From assembly GCA_015228925.1 (NCBI GenBank), contig JADGCQ010000004.1, positions 1 through 64,000 on the forward strand: DNA of 64,000 nucleotides. Direction: 5' to 3'. The notes beneath the pieces were generated by a model that was given only the letters and a program-made list of their open reading frames with translations, ran no database searches and was not told where the DNA came from. The stretch comes from Magnetococcales bacterium (GTDB lineage: Bacteria > Pseudomonadota > Magnetococcia > Magnetococcales > UBA8363). Position numbers and translations under genes: made by a program. Shown here one piece after another: positions 35,529 to 46,534 of the stretch; position 1 is the stretch's first letter, and each line of letters starts with the position of its first letter.

Positions 35529-38219
35529 ATGAACACCCGTTTTTTCAAATCATTGACCGATTCATTGCGTACATTCCCCATCCGTTTCTCCCACCCGGTA
35601 TGGGTACTTTTGCTCCAGGATCGGGAAGTACGCCTGCTCCACATGGGTGATGGGCATCAGGATTCGGAGAAAATTTTTAATCAATCCTCCAAGGGACAGG
35701 AAAAATTTCGCGCATTTGTGCTTCAGGAAAATGCGACCCAAGGGAGTTTCTTGTTGCTGGCCGATTTGATTGACGATGCCCTGCACTCCCAGACCATTCC
35801 CGGACTGAGATTCCATAATCGCTGGGGAGCCATGGAAAAACGCCTTGACAGGCTGTTTCGGAGTACCCCTTATCGTCGCGCCACTCCTCAAGGTCGCATG
35901 GCATCAGGAAAAGAACAGGTACTTTTCTCCGGCCTCACCGAACCCCGAATGGTGCAGCCATGGATCAACATCCTGAGTGAGGAAGGAAAAAAGATTGCCG
36001 GCCTGTGGTCGCTCCCTCTTTTGAGTCAGGAAATTCTTCCTGACCTACTCCCGGATCATTCAGGAAACACCCTGCTCGTGAGTTTTGGAGCCGCAGGCCA
36101 ACGCCACAGCCTGTTTCTGGCTGGCCAATTAATCATCAGCCGTCTGGCCCCACGTCTGCAAACCCATGACCAAGAGATCGGACTGACCGTCATGGCTGAA
36201 ATTGAGCGGACCCGACGCTACCTCATCGGTCTACGCCTCATCCCCAGCAGAGACGCACCCTTGGATGTCTGTGTTCCGCTTCATCAAAATATGTTCCATG
36301 CGTCGGTTCTCGAATGGTCGTCCAGCAAAGACATTCGGATGATTTTCCATCCTGTGGAGACCTGGGGACGCAACCTTGGATTGCCGGGATCGTTCCCCGC
36401 CCAGCGCATGGATTTGCTTTTTGCGCAATTTTTGCTCAAAACTTTGCCAGCCAGCCACTACAAACCAAAGCTTCCAGAACGGACAACCGCACAAAACTCC
36501 CTGGAGACATCCACCCTACCCACGGGGAAAGCAGCATCGCAACCCGTACACCGGGTTGGAGACCTCCTGGTAGAAATGAAGGTCATCTCCGAGCAACAGC
36601 TTGACATTGCCTTGGCGGAACAAAAACGGTTGGGATACCCCATTGGTAAAGTATTGGTCACACTGGGATTTATCTCAGAAGAGCGGATGCGTGATCTCTT
36701 AGGAGCCTCCCTGGAACAAGAAATCGTTGACCTAAACCTGGGAACCTTTGATTCCCAAGCATTGAATTATCTCCCCAAACATTTTGCCAAACGGCATAAC
36801 ATCCTCCCTCTGGACTGGAACCCAACGACAAGAACCTTGACCGTCGCCACGGCCAATACTTTCAACATGGCGGCACTGGACAAATTGCAGTCGCTCCTGC
36901 CCGAAGACGTTCATGTCAAACCGAAACTTGCCTCCGAGAGCGAACTGACTGCCGCCATCGATAGTGCCTACGGCATCGAATTATCGTTGGAAGGGATTCT
37001 CAACGAACTGGAAACTGGAGAGGTTGACAGCGAAAGTTTGCTTGAAGATGAGGGGAATTTTAGCAATCCCATGTTGCGCCTGGTGAATGCCATGCTCACC
37101 GATGCCGTCAAACGCAACGCCTCCGACCTGCACATCAATCCCATGGCCAACCTGATTCGCATCCGCTATCGCATCGACGGCGTTTTGCGCGAAGCGCGGA
37201 TTCTCAACCGTAAATATCTCCCCGCATTGGTTGTGCGCATTAAGGTCATGTCAGGTTTAGACATCACCGAAACCCGTACCCCTCAAGACGGTCATTTCAG
37301 TTTGGAAATCGCCAATTCCAGTATTGATTTCAGGGTTTCAATCCAACCGACGAACCATGGTGAAAACATGGTTCTGCGCATTTTGGACCGCAACCGCAGA
37401 CTCGTCGGTCTTGAACAACTGGGTCTCAACGAAGAAGATATTGGAGCCATCAACCGACTCATGCAACGCTCCGAGGGGATCATCCTGGTCACCGGTCCCA
37501 CAGGTTGCGGCAAAACAACCACCCTTTATGCCATGCTTTCCAGAATCAACACGTTGGAAAAAAATGTCATGACCCTTGAAGACCCTTTAGAAATTCCATT
37601 GGACGCCATTCTACAAACTTCGGTCAATAAAGCGGTGGATCTGGATTTTGCTTCGGGAGTCCGTTCCATGCTGCGCCAGGATCCCGACATCATCATGGTC
37701 GGGGAAATACGCGATTTGGAAACTGCCGAGATGGCTTTGCGCGCCGCCATGACCGGACATCAAGTTTTTTCCACCCTGCACGCCAATTCGGCCATGGCCG
37801 CTATTTTCCGTCTGCTTAACATTGGTTTGCGCTCCGACATGTTGGCGGGTAACATCACCGGAATCATGGCGCAACGGTTGGTTCGTAAGCTATGTACCCA
37901 GTGTCGCGTCCCTATTTCCCCGGATCCTTATGTTGGATCTTTTTTCCGAGACCACCCTGGATCACAGCCCGTCTATCGGTCAAGCGGCTGCCGGGCGTGC
38001 GAGAATACCGGGTACAATGGCAGAACGTGTATCATGGAGATCTTGGTCATTGACGATGATTTTAACGACCTGATTTCGCTCAACGCCCCCCAGGCCGATT
38101 TCCGAAAACTGGCACGGGAAAGAAAATTACCTATTATGGCCGATTCGGGGAAAAAATTGGTCTTGGAAGGGGTAACAAGTGTCGATGAAGTTATTCGGGT
38201 GTTGGGCATGGAGCTTTGA
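35529..38219 (+). CDS. fusion of MshI/PilM-like domain and MshE-type ATPase
   Basis: About 896 residues. The first 330 resemble the N-terminal half of the MshI-like protein at 39473: compare VLFSGLTEPRMVQPWINIL with ALFVGLTDPETTTPWLNIL, and IAGLWSLPLLSQEI with IAGIWSLPLLALQV. The rest is a full MshE-type ATPase, with MshEN domain (VGDLLVEMKVISEQQLDIAL), Walker A GPTGCGKTTT, LEDPLEI, Walker B RQDPDIIMVGEIRD, TLHANSA and CxxC pairs (CTQC, CRAC). Family members normally have these as separate proteins that meet at the inner-membrane platform. I prefer the ATG at 35529; a TTG at 35490 is also in frame. First of the plus operon. Confidence 0.85.
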   Translation: MNTRFFKSLTDSLRTFPIRFSHPVWVLLLQDREVRLLHMGDGHQDSEKIFNQSSKGQEKFRAFVLQENATQGSFLLLADLIDDALHSQTIPGLRFHNRWGAMEKRLDRLFRSTPYRRATPQGRMASGKEQVLFSGLTEPRMVQPWINILSEEGKKIAGLWSLPLLSQEILPDLLPDHSGNTLLVSFGAAGQRHSLFLAGQLIISRLAPRLQTHDQEIGLTVMAEIERTRRYLIGLRLIPSRDAPLDVCVPLHQNMFHASVLEWSSSKDIRMIFHPVETWGRNLGLPGSFPAQRMDLLFAQFLLKTLPASHYKPKLPERTTAQNSLETSTLPTGKAASQPVHRVGDLLVEMKVISEQQLDIALAEQKRLGYPIGKVLVTLGFISEERMRDLLGASLEQEIVDLNLGTFDSQALNYLPKHFAKRHNILPLDWNPTTRTLTVATANTFNMAALDKLQSLLPEDVHVKPKLASESELTAAIDSAYGIELSLEGILNELETGEVDSESLLEDEGNFSNPMLRLVNAMLTDAVKRNASDLHINPMANLIRIRYRIDGVLREARILNRKYLPALVVRIKVMSGLDITETRTPQDGHFSLEIANSSIDFRVSIQPTNHGENMVLRILDRNRRLVGLEQLGLNEEDIGAINRLMQRSEGIILVTGPTGCGKTTTLYAMLSRINTLEKNVMTLEDPLEIPLDAILQTSVNKAVDLDFASGVRSMLRQDPDIIMVGEIRDLETAEMALRAAMTGHQVFSTLHANSAMAAIFRLLNIGLRSDMLAGNITGIMAQRLVRKLCTQCRVPISPDPYVGSFFRDHPGSQPVYRSSGCRACENTGYNGRTCIMEILVIDDDFNDLISLNAPQADFRKLARERKLPIMADSGKKLVLEGVTSVDEVIRVLGMEL

Positions 38220-38260
38220 TTCACATTTCACGCTGAATTATTTTCCAAGAGGTCGATATT

Positions 38261-39463
38261 GTGCCCAAATATTTTTACAAGGCGAGCGACGACAACGGCG
38301 ATGTCCGAGAGGGGTCCATCGATGCCGCCAACGTCGATGAATTGGAAATGCGCCTTGACCAGATGGGTCTCATGCTCATCAGCCTCAAGAGCAACCGCCG
38401 GGGTTTCAACCTATTTTTTCGCCGTCGCGGCATCAGTCGCAGAAATCTTATCGTTTTTTGCTTCAACATGGAACAAATGGCTCTTGCCGGGGTTCCCCTG
38501 ATCGAAGGGATGTCCGACCTGCGCTCTGGGGTGGAAGATGCCACCTTCAAAGAACTGATCACCGCACTGGTCGAAGATGTGAGCGCAGGTCGATTCCTGT
38601 CCCAAGCCATGGAATCCCACCCGGAAACATTCAGTCCTGTCTTTATCCGGTTGGTCCATGTGGGCGAACAAACCGGCAGCTTGGGAGAAATATTTCAAAG
38701 CCTCACCGAAAACCTTAAATGGGAAGATGAACTCATCAGCCAAGCTAAAAAAGTGGTCACCTATCCCGCCATCGTGGGTTCCGTTGTCACTGGCTTGGTT
38801 TTTTTTCTGATGCTCTACTTGGTCCCGCAACTCATGCAGTTTATTTTGGAGATGGGGGGCGAAATTCCCCTGCATACACGCGCTTTAATCGCATTCTCCG
38901 ATTTTATCTCCCATTGGTGGCACTTGCTGCTTATTTTCCCTATTGTGACCTTTGCCGCCATCAAGTTTGCTGCTCGAATCAGTATGGACGCCCATCGTTA
39001 CCTCGACCGAACCAAACTTAAGATCTGGATGTTCGGACCCTTGATTCACAAAATCATCTTGGTCCGGTTTGCCCGTTCTTTTGCCTTGATGTACAAATCG
39101 GGAATCCCAATCCTCGATAGCTTGGGCATCAGTGAAGGGTTGAGCGAAAACTTGGTGGTTCGTGAAGCACTGGCAAAAGCACGCATGATGGTCTCCGAAG
39201 GCAAGGGAATCACGGAAAGCTTTCGGGCCGTTGGTTTTTTCCCCCCCTTGGTCCTCAACATGCTCCAGGTTGGGGAGTCCTTGGGAAAATTGGACCAGTC
39301 TTTGCTTAATGTCAGTTATTTTTACGACCGGGATGTCAAGGAAAATATCGCAAGGCTCGAAACCGCCATCGAACCGCTCCTGACCATGGTTCTGGGTGGT
39401 GTATTGGGTTGGGTCATTCTCTCGGTTCTCGGACCCATCTATCAACTGATCGAAAAACTGTAA
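38261..39463 (+). CDS. mshG: GspF/PilC-like inner-membrane platform protein (MshG)
   Basis: 400 residues of the type II secretion F family. It opens with the typical PKYFYKASDDNGDVREGSID and has the two repeated F domains with three membrane segments (about 172-193, 220-240 and 370-392). Repeat motifs are MEQMALAGVPLIEGMSDL and ARSFALMYKSGIPILDSLG. The start is GTG at 38261, eight bases after AAGAGGT. It would anchor one or both ATPases. Ten bases separate it from the next gene. Confidence 0.92.
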   Translation: MPKYFYKASDDNGDVREGSIDAANVDELEMRLDQMGLMLISLKSNRRGFNLFFRRRGISRRNLIVFCFNMEQMALAGVPLIEGMSDLRSGVEDATFKELITALVEDVSAGRFLSQAMESHPETFSPVFIRLVHVGEQTGSLGEIFQSLTENLKWEDELISQAKKVVTYPAIVGSVVTGLVFFLMLYLVPQLMQFILEMGGEIPLHTRALIAFSDFISHWWHLLLIFPIVTFAAIKFAARISMDAHRYLDRTKLKIWMFGPLIHKIILVRFARSFALMYKSGIPILDSLGISEGLSENLVVREALAKARMMVSEGKGITESFRAVGFFPPLVLNMLQVGESLGKLDQSLLNVSYFYDRDVKENIARLETAIEPLLTMVLGGVLGWVILSVLGPIYQLIEKL

Positions 39464-39472
39464 CCGATCCCC

Positions 39473-41074
39473 ATGGTTCGCAAATTTTTTCTTTTCCTTT
39501 CGGACCATGTTGTCACCACCTATGAATGGCGTCGGGGTTTTTTTCTTGAAGGTACACGTCTGGAACTCAATCAAGATGGATTGAAAGAATTTGAGAAATA
39601 CCTCGACAAAGTTGGGTTGGACGGTCCCGTTTACCTGCTCATTGATGTCACCGAAGAAGAGCTTCATGAAGAACTCGTTCCCAAACTGATCGGAACGAAC
39701 CGGAAAAAAATCATCCGCCAACGTGCCAGCCGTATTTTTCGCAACACCCCCTTTGTTCATTATCGTTTTCAGGGATCGGTCAAAGGAAACCGAAAAAAGG
39801 AACATGCCCTGTTTGTTGGGCTAACCGACCCGGAAACAACCACCCCCTGGTTGAACATCCTGATCAAACATCAAGCGCAGATTGCCGGTATCTGGTCACT
39901 GCCTCTGTTGGCCCTTCAGGTTTTTAACCCATACATTCCAAAAGACCATTCCGTCATGCTGATTAGTCCCAATTCTGGGGGACTCCGACAAATATTTGTC
40001 CAAAACGGAAAAATCAAGGTCAGCCGCCTGTCGCATCTCCCCTCACGGGATCCTGAAACCGTGATGCTGTTCATGCATGGCGAAATCGCACGTCTTCGGG
40101 GTTATCTGAGTACATTACGACTGATTAATAACGATGAGAAACTTGATATTTTTTTATTATGTTCAAAAAAACTACTGCAATACATCAACGAAAATCACAA
40201 ACCCATTGAAACCCACGAAATCCATCCCGTGGACGCCGAATCATTGGCCCTTGGGTTTAACCTGAAAGGCGGTTTGGATGACGAAAACGTCGATATTCTG
40301 TTTGGCCAATGTCTTCTCAAACACCGCATCAGTAACCATTATGCCCAACCTGAAGTCATCCATCGCCATCGTGTCATCATCATCAGTCAGTGGTTCAAGG
40401 TTTTGGCGATGGTCTTGTTTGCCTGTGGCATTGTCATGGGTTTGGTAATCGCTTTTGATGGGTATCTGGTTTTGGCGAAAATTCCAGAACTGGCGCAAAA
40501 AGTTGATGCAGCCCAATTATCCATGCGTAAACTCGCCATCGATGGCGATGCCAAGGACAGCACAGGTCTGGATTCCGTACTCCCGGCCAAAATCCTCGAC
40601 AAAGTTGTCACAATGAGAACCACACCCCAGAATGCCTTGGTTTTCGTCAGTCGGTCATTGGCCAATTTTGATGATTTGTGGATCGATAACATGGATTGGG
40701 AGTCTCCAGCCAAAGAATCTCCAGACCTACAGCAGCCCATCCAAAAAAAACCAACGAAAGCGACTTCCGCTCGTGGCAGTTCTCGAAGCAAACCCCCCAT
40801 GGAGAGCTATCGGATTGCCAATCAATCCATCCGTATTTCGGGACGTATTACCCCCTTTCATGGATCATCCAATGTTGCTCAACGCCGGATCGAGCAATTT
40901 ATCAGCACCTTGAGATCGATGCCAGAAGTATTGGCCGTCACCGCAGAAACAATGCCTATGGACGCCGATCAAAATGCAATCCTCGATAATACTCGTTTGG
41001 CAGATACGAGCGATAAAGCATTATTTGTTATTAATGTAATAATAAATAATGACGGTGATCGCCATGTTCCATAA
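39473..41074 (+). CDS. mshI: MshI-like protein: PilM-like domain joined to a PilN-like region
   Basis: 533 residues. The N-terminal 300 residues look like a PilM/MshI-type cytoplasmic domain and are related to the N-terminus of the fused ATPase at 35529. A single membrane helix near 308-328 (VLAMVLFACGIVMGLVIAF) is followed by a coiled-coil stretch and a periplasmic domain with the pattern of PilN/GspL-type proteins (SYRIANQSIRISGRIT). It should link the ATPase and platform to the periplasmic PilO-like partner encoded next. The 3' end runs past the start of that gene. Confidence 0.8.
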   Translation: MVRKFFLFLSDHVVTTYEWRRGFFLEGTRLELNQDGLKEFEKYLDKVGLDGPVYLLIDVTEEELHEELVPKLIGTNRKKIIRQRASRIFRNTPFVHYRFQGSVKGNRKKEHALFVGLTDPETTTPWLNILIKHQAQIAGIWSLPLLALQVFNPYIPKDHSVMLISPNSGGLRQIFVQNGKIKVSRLSHLPSRDPETVMLFMHGEIARLRGYLSTLRLINNDEKLDIFLLCSKKLLQYINENHKPIETHEIHPVDAESLALGFNLKGGLDDENVDILFGQCLLKHRISNHYAQPEVIHRHRVIIISQWFKVLAMVLFACGIVMGLVIAFDGYLVLAKIPELAQKVDAAQLSMRKLAIDGDAKDSTGLDSVLPAKILDKVVTMRTTPQNALVFVSRSLANFDDLWIDNMDWESPAKESPDLQQPIQKKPTKATSARGSSRSKPPMESYRIANQSIRISGRITPFHGSSNVAQRRIEQFISTLRSMPEVLAVTAETMPMDADQNAILDNTRLADTSDKALFVINVIINNDGDRHVP

Positions 41075-41687
41075 ATCTCCTGAGTCTGCATTGCTTTGGA
41101 AAGTATCGTTCATTTTCATCATCGCCATCCTACTGGGAATGGCCGCCGTATGGGGCGGTATGACTTACCGCGATTCCGCGCATCAGCAGATTCAGTCGAT
41201 TCAGAATGAACTAACCACCATAAAGAATAAAAAAGAATCGTATATCAAAGAATTGGACCTTGTAAAAAATTACAAGCCACTTTATCAAACATTTGTCTCC
41301 AAAGGGGTGATCAACCAGGAACCACGGCTTAAATGGTTGGAAACCATCGAACAGATCGGCCAAGGGTTAAAATTAACCAAGCCAGTCCGTTATAAACTTG
41401 AGGTACGCAAAGCTTTCGACCCCCCTTTTTCCTTGCCTCAAGGTCACTTTGTTCTTTTTGTCAGCCTCATGACCTTAAATATGGATCTTCTGCACGAAGG
41501 TGATATTTTTAGGTTTTTTAATGCTCTTGAACAGCAAGCCTATGGGATTTTCAGTGTCCCCTCGTGTTCCATCAAACGGACAACCACACGGTATCGGTTA
41601 CAGAATAACGCGGAGTGGACCACCTCCTTGGAGGCGGAATGCGCGTTGCATTGGTTTACCCTCTGGGATAAGGAAGACAAACAATGA
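41064..41687 (+). CDS. mshJ: MshJ/PilO-like alignment protein
   Basis: About 207 residues with a short cytoplasmic tail, one membrane segment (VSFIFIIAILLGMAAVWGG), a coiled coil (about 45-75) and a small alpha/beta periplasmic domain, the layout of PilO/GspM and MshJ. The ATG at 41064 follows GGTGATCGCC and overlaps the end of mshI by 11 bases; an upstream in-frame ATG at 41049 lacks ribosome-binding support. It overlaps the next gene by four bases. Confidence 0.78.
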   Translation: MFHKSPESALLWKVSFIFIIAILLGMAAVWGGMTYRDSAHQQIQSIQNELTTIKNKKESYIKELDLVKNYKPLYQTFVSKGVINQEPRLKWLETIEQIGQGLKLTKPVRYKLEVRKAFDPPFSLPQGHFVLFVSLMTLNMDLLHEGDIFRFFNALEQQAYGIFSVPSCSIKRTTTRYRLQNNAEWTTSLEAECALHWFTLWDKEDKQ

Positions 41688-42409
41688 AGATTGTTTCTTT
41701 TATTTTCCTGGTCTTATCCTGGTGGCACCCCATGATTGACAGCCAAGCCGAAAGCCAAGATTCCCCCTTGCCATCTCAGTCCGAGCCTTCCCAACAAGAA
41801 TTATCTTTAGGCCGTCTGTTCAACACCCCGGCCCATCGCATGTTGCTCGATCAACGACGCCTGACCCTTTCCCCCGATGGGGATGCAAAATCCATCGAAG
41901 ATCAAGCGGAAGATATTTCACTTCCTGGGGTTAAAGGTCCGCGATACCTATCGGTCACCGGGTTGATTCTCAATGAGAACGGTGAACGAAAACTCTGGCT
42001 AAACGGCAAGGTTGTGGACGCTCAAAAAACATATGATGGCGAGGGTTTTTCCGTCGATTTGGAGTCGGCAACCAACAAAGGCTTGCCGGTATCCTCGGTG
42101 GATACGCATGAGAATTATCTGGTCAAGCCGGGTCAGACTGTTGATTTTGTAAAAAAACGGATAACAGCCACCTGGGAGATTCCCGAAAGTGAACGGGCAT
42201 CAGCGCGTCGAGAACCGCCACCACCGAACCCAAAATCCGCTGCCGTTCCACAAACGAATGGCCCTTCGACGACAAACACATCGTCGGCATCGGATCCATT
42301 TCAAGGCCTCCCTCTGTCTCCCGGTTTGGCAAATACTCTGAATGTCCTCCAACAACTCAAAGCCATCCAATCCAGCAGTGCCGCCCCCCCATTGGAGGAA
42401 AAACCCTGA
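41684..42409 (+). CDS. MshK/PilP-like exported protein
   Basis: 241 residues with a signal peptide (KIVSFIFLVLSWWHPMI), a disordered acidic stretch, and a small beta-rich region (GLILNENGERKLWLNGKVV, ENYLVKPGQTVDFVKKRI) that resembles MshK and the homology domain of PilP, which bridges the inner-membrane complex to the secretin. The C-terminus is rich in Pro, Ser and Thr. Last gene of the plus operon, ATGA overlap with mshJ. It converges with the prepilin operon 27 bases further on, with no clear terminator hairpin in between. Confidence 0.65.
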   Translation: MKIVSFIFLVLSWWHPMIDSQAESQDSPLPSQSEPSQQELSLGRLFNTPAHRMLLDQRRLTLSPDGDAKSIEDQAEDISLPGVKGPRYLSVTGLILNENGERKLWLNGKVVDAQKTYDGEGFSVDLESATNKGLPVSSVDTHENYLVKPGQTVDFVKKRITATWEIPESERASARREPPPPNPKSAAVPQTNGPSTTNTSSASDPFQGLPLSPGLANTLNVLQQLKAIQSSSAAPPLEEKP

Positions 42410-42436
42410 TGGGTGCCGGTCCGAAAAGACAACCGA

Positions 42437-43186
42437 CTACGGCAACAACCAGTTTGATTCCAGTGCCCGCAATTTGACCACATCGGGGGACATCCACATC
42501 AGAATATCATCTCCAGCTTGATAAAACCGTTCAGGATTGGGATTGTCAGGATTATCGCCATCATCGATGATATTTTCTTTTTCTAATGCTGTGGCTGCGG
42601 CAAATGGCCTTTTAAGATTTGTGTCCAGGTTCATGGCATAGGCACCATGGCCATTGGGACCATGGGAAATCACCATCACCGGGATATTGGATAACAGCAG
42701 TGTGCCACCACCGGAATAGACCTCCATGTCGCCATTGGTATCGAAGTTGTAGCCACCATTCACCGTGAAGGCACTGCTGACGCGATAGGAATAAAAATTC
42801 CCCCATTTATCCATGGGTTTGATCCCCAAACTTTGCCATGGCAATAATCCAGTCTGCTGACCATCGGGAGAATCGGTACACAAACCCGTTACGGCGTCTC
42901 TGTTTTCCTGACCATCCGCGACAGTCCCCACATACCAGTCTGGACAAGGCAAAGATCCTGTCATAGCAATAAACCCCAATAACACCTGTTCAATCTCCCG
43001 CATGGCCTGTTGCGTTTTTTCCAGATTGGCTTTGGCACTTTGAACCCGGATGGCACTTACGGCACCAAGCATCAAGGTTCCCGCCACCGCCAACAGAATG
43101 GCCATTTCAATCAAGGTGAACCCCTGTATGGAGTTCATGGAGATGCGCACAAGTCGCCCTGTTGGGATGAATCTGTTCATAATCAC
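42437..43186 (-). CDS. minor prepilin with LPCPD/LPW signature
   Basis: 249 residues. A leader of about 22 residues ends in QG followed by FTLIEMAILLAVAGTLMLGA, the prepilin peptidase site (G/F) with Glu5. The body shows GSLPCPDWYVG, LLPWQSLGIKPMDKWGNFYS, NIPVMVISHGPNGHG and DDILMWMSPDVVKL, all mirrored in the prepilin at 43994. It likely forms part of a pilus tip or initiation complex. The start is a GTG at 43186; an internal ATG just before NSIQG would give a short leader. Third gene of the minus prepilin operon. Confidence 0.82.
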   Translation of the reverse strand: MIMNRFIPTGRLVRISMNSIQGFTLIEMAILLAVAGTLMLGAVSAIRVQSAKANLEKTQQAMREIEQVLLGFIAMTGSLPCPDWYVGTVADGQENRDAVTGLCTDSPDGQQTGLLPWQSLGIKPMDKWGNFYSYRVSSAFTVNGGYNFDTNGDMEVYSGGGTLLLSNIPVMVISHGPNGHGAYAMNLDTNLKRPFAAATALEKENIIDDGDNPDNPNPERFYQAGDDILMWMSPDVVKLRALESNWLLP

Positions 43187-43202
43187 CGCAAAAAATCAGA
43201 AT

Positions 43203-43976
43203 TTACAATTGAGTCAGAACATTCAAAATTTCAGAACATTTAATGCCCAGGAGCCGATCGTTGAAGGAAGAATTAATAACACCACCAGATTTATCATAAG
43301 ACTCATCCAGATCAGCATTTGCTCCTTCGAGAAACTCTGGAATCAAGTTCACCGCTGTGACATCACTGGCACGGATCTGGTTAGTCAACGCCTTGCCAGG
43401 AGAGAACAGAATGGCAGCATATTTTTCTGGGTCTCCGCTGATGGTGAGGTCAGTCTGGTCGCAAAGAAAGCTCGCTTTGGCGGGGTATCCGGTGCTGAAT
43501 CGTGACGACAGGGCATACCAGATGGGAGCCTGTTCGCCATCCACCAGAGGTGGCAAACCAAGGGTTTTCCATGGCAAAAAACCGAGGGTCGAACTACATG
43601 CCCCTTCGAGAGCATTTTCACCGTAATCATCCAGAGGATCGGCGGTATTGCGATAAAAGCCTTCATAGGGGCAGGGGAGTTTTCCATACGCTTTTGCCGG
43701 GGGAGGGGTTTTGGCCGCCTGCATGGCGGCATAGGCGATCAATGCCCTCTTCGCATGGATCAGCGTCACGTTGGAGACTTGATCACCACGGAGTCTTTTA
43801 CTTTTGATTAATAGCGCATCCAAAGCCAGGGAGAGACCCCCAAGGAGAATGACGGTCATGATGATAATCAGGGCAGCCCCCTGTTGATCACCCAAGGTTC
43901 CCCTCTTTGAAACAGTATTGGTTCCAGGACTCAAAAGACACCCACTCGCAGAAGCATCGCACCTTTGCCCAAACAA
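43203..43976 (-). CDS. PilX/MshP-like minor prepilin
   Basis: 257 residues. The hydrophobic segment starts DQQGAALIIIMTVILLGG, like PilX-type pseudopilins, which have AAL in place of the usual FTLIE and lack Glu5. The body again has GKLPCPYEG and LGFLPWKTLGLPPL, linking it to the two neighbouring prepilins. A TTG at 43895 just after AGAGGGGAACC would give a short leader (MGDQQG) and may be the true start; the longer frame at 43976 adds 27 unusual residues. Sixteen bases separate it from the next prepilin. Confidence 0.75.
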   Translation of the reverse strand: MFGQRCDASASGCLLSPGTNTVSKRGTLGDQQGAALIIIMTVILLGGLSLALDALLIKSKRLRGDQVSNVTLIHAKRALIAYAAMQAAKTPPPAKAYGKLPCPYEGFYRNTADPLDDYGENALEGACSSTLGFLPWKTLGLPPLVDGEQAPIWYALSSRFSTGYPAKASFLCDQTDLTISGDPEKYAAILFSPGKALTNQIRASDVTAVNLIPEFLEGANADLDESYDKSGGVINSSFNDRLLGIKCSEILNVLTQL

Positions 43977-43993
43977 AATCGTCCTTTAATCGA

Positions 43994-45487
<1,494 letters not shown>

Positions 45488-45718
45488 TGTTTCTTCGTTT
45501 TTATGGGCTTCTACAGCTTTTTCCGAACGAACCCCTCCCCTTTACCATAGTATTGGGGTAGGATGTGCGATCCTTTGTCGAGGAAGGGCAAACAACGACA
45601 CCCACGAGCAGGATACTCTATCCATGTATTGGCCGACAATCCAGGGAAATTTGTTTCCTTTTTGCCTCAAAATATTCCTTTAATAATTTATAACCGTTAG
45701 GGTCACGTAGCCTGAACG

Positions 45719-46534
45719 ATGATCAATGCCGACAATAATAGCATCAACGCTCTTTTTCTCAATCATGGCAGAATCCTGTGGATCATTGCCCGCATGACTG
45801 TTTGGGAAAATGGTTTAAACCGTCTGCCATGGGCGGTGTTATTGGTTTTGAGTATGGGAATCGGGCTGGCTTATTTTCTGGGGGCCGTCGCCATCACCGA
45901 AGAGGCGATGATACAAGGTGCGGTAACGGGTGCTTTTTTCCGGTTTTGTGCGGTGTTTTTGTTAACCATTGCCGTGATCGCCAGCGTGGCCAGAGAGTTT
46001 AACGACCGAATGGTGGATACAACGTTAGCCCTGGCCATCCCCCGTGCCGTCTATTTTGGCGGTAAATTGATCGGCTTTATAGTAACCGCCATTCCCATGG
46101 CGGCAATTTTTGGCCTCATCTTGATCCCTTTTTCCCCCTGGGATCAGGTGGTTTTGTGGAGCATTTCCCTGGGTTGCGAACTCATCCTTATGGCCGCTCT
46201 CAGTCTTTTTTTGGTTCTGACCCTGACTCATGTTACCCCCGCCCTGGCAGTTGCCATGGTAACCTATCTGTTGGCACGATCCATGGGGACCATGGTGCTG
46301 ATAGCCAGTGGCCCCTACGCCCAACTTGAACCCATGCCCGGCAAACTGCTCTTGCCAGTTCTCCAATGTCTTTCCTGGCTGCTTCCTGATCTGGGACGGT
46401 TTACCTCCGGGGAATGGCTGGCCTATCACACCGGAAGTTTGCATGATTTGGGAAACATCGCCATGGAAACCATCATCACCCTTTTTCTTCTTTGTGGGGC
46501 AGGACTCTTTGATCTTTATCGGAAAGACATTTAG
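45719..46534 (+). CDS. ABC-2 type permease-like membrane protein
   Basis: 271 residues with about six membrane segments between residues 35 and 262, resembling permease subunits of ABC-2 exporters (VAREFNDRMVDTTLALAIPR lies on the cytoplasmic side as in that family, with a final helix ending in YRKDI). No ATPase gene is adjacent in this window, so the partner must be elsewhere or the protein works differently. No clear Shine-Dalgarno sequence precedes the ATG at 45719; an in-frame ATG at 45794 is an alternative. The following gene overlaps its 3' end. Confidence 0.7.
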   Translation: MINADNNSINALFLNHGRILWIIARMTVWENGLNRLPWAVLLVLSMGIGLAYFLGAVAITEEAMIQGAVTGAFFRFCAVFLLTIAVIASVAREFNDRMVDTTLALAIPRAVYFGGKLIGFIVTAIPMAAIFGLILIPFSPWDQVVLWSISLGCELILMAALSLFLVLTLTHVTPALAVAMVTYLLARSMGTMVLIASGPYAQLEPMPGKLLLPVLQCLSWLLPDLGRFTSGEWLAYHTGSLHDLGNIAMETIITLFLLCGAGLFDLYRKDI

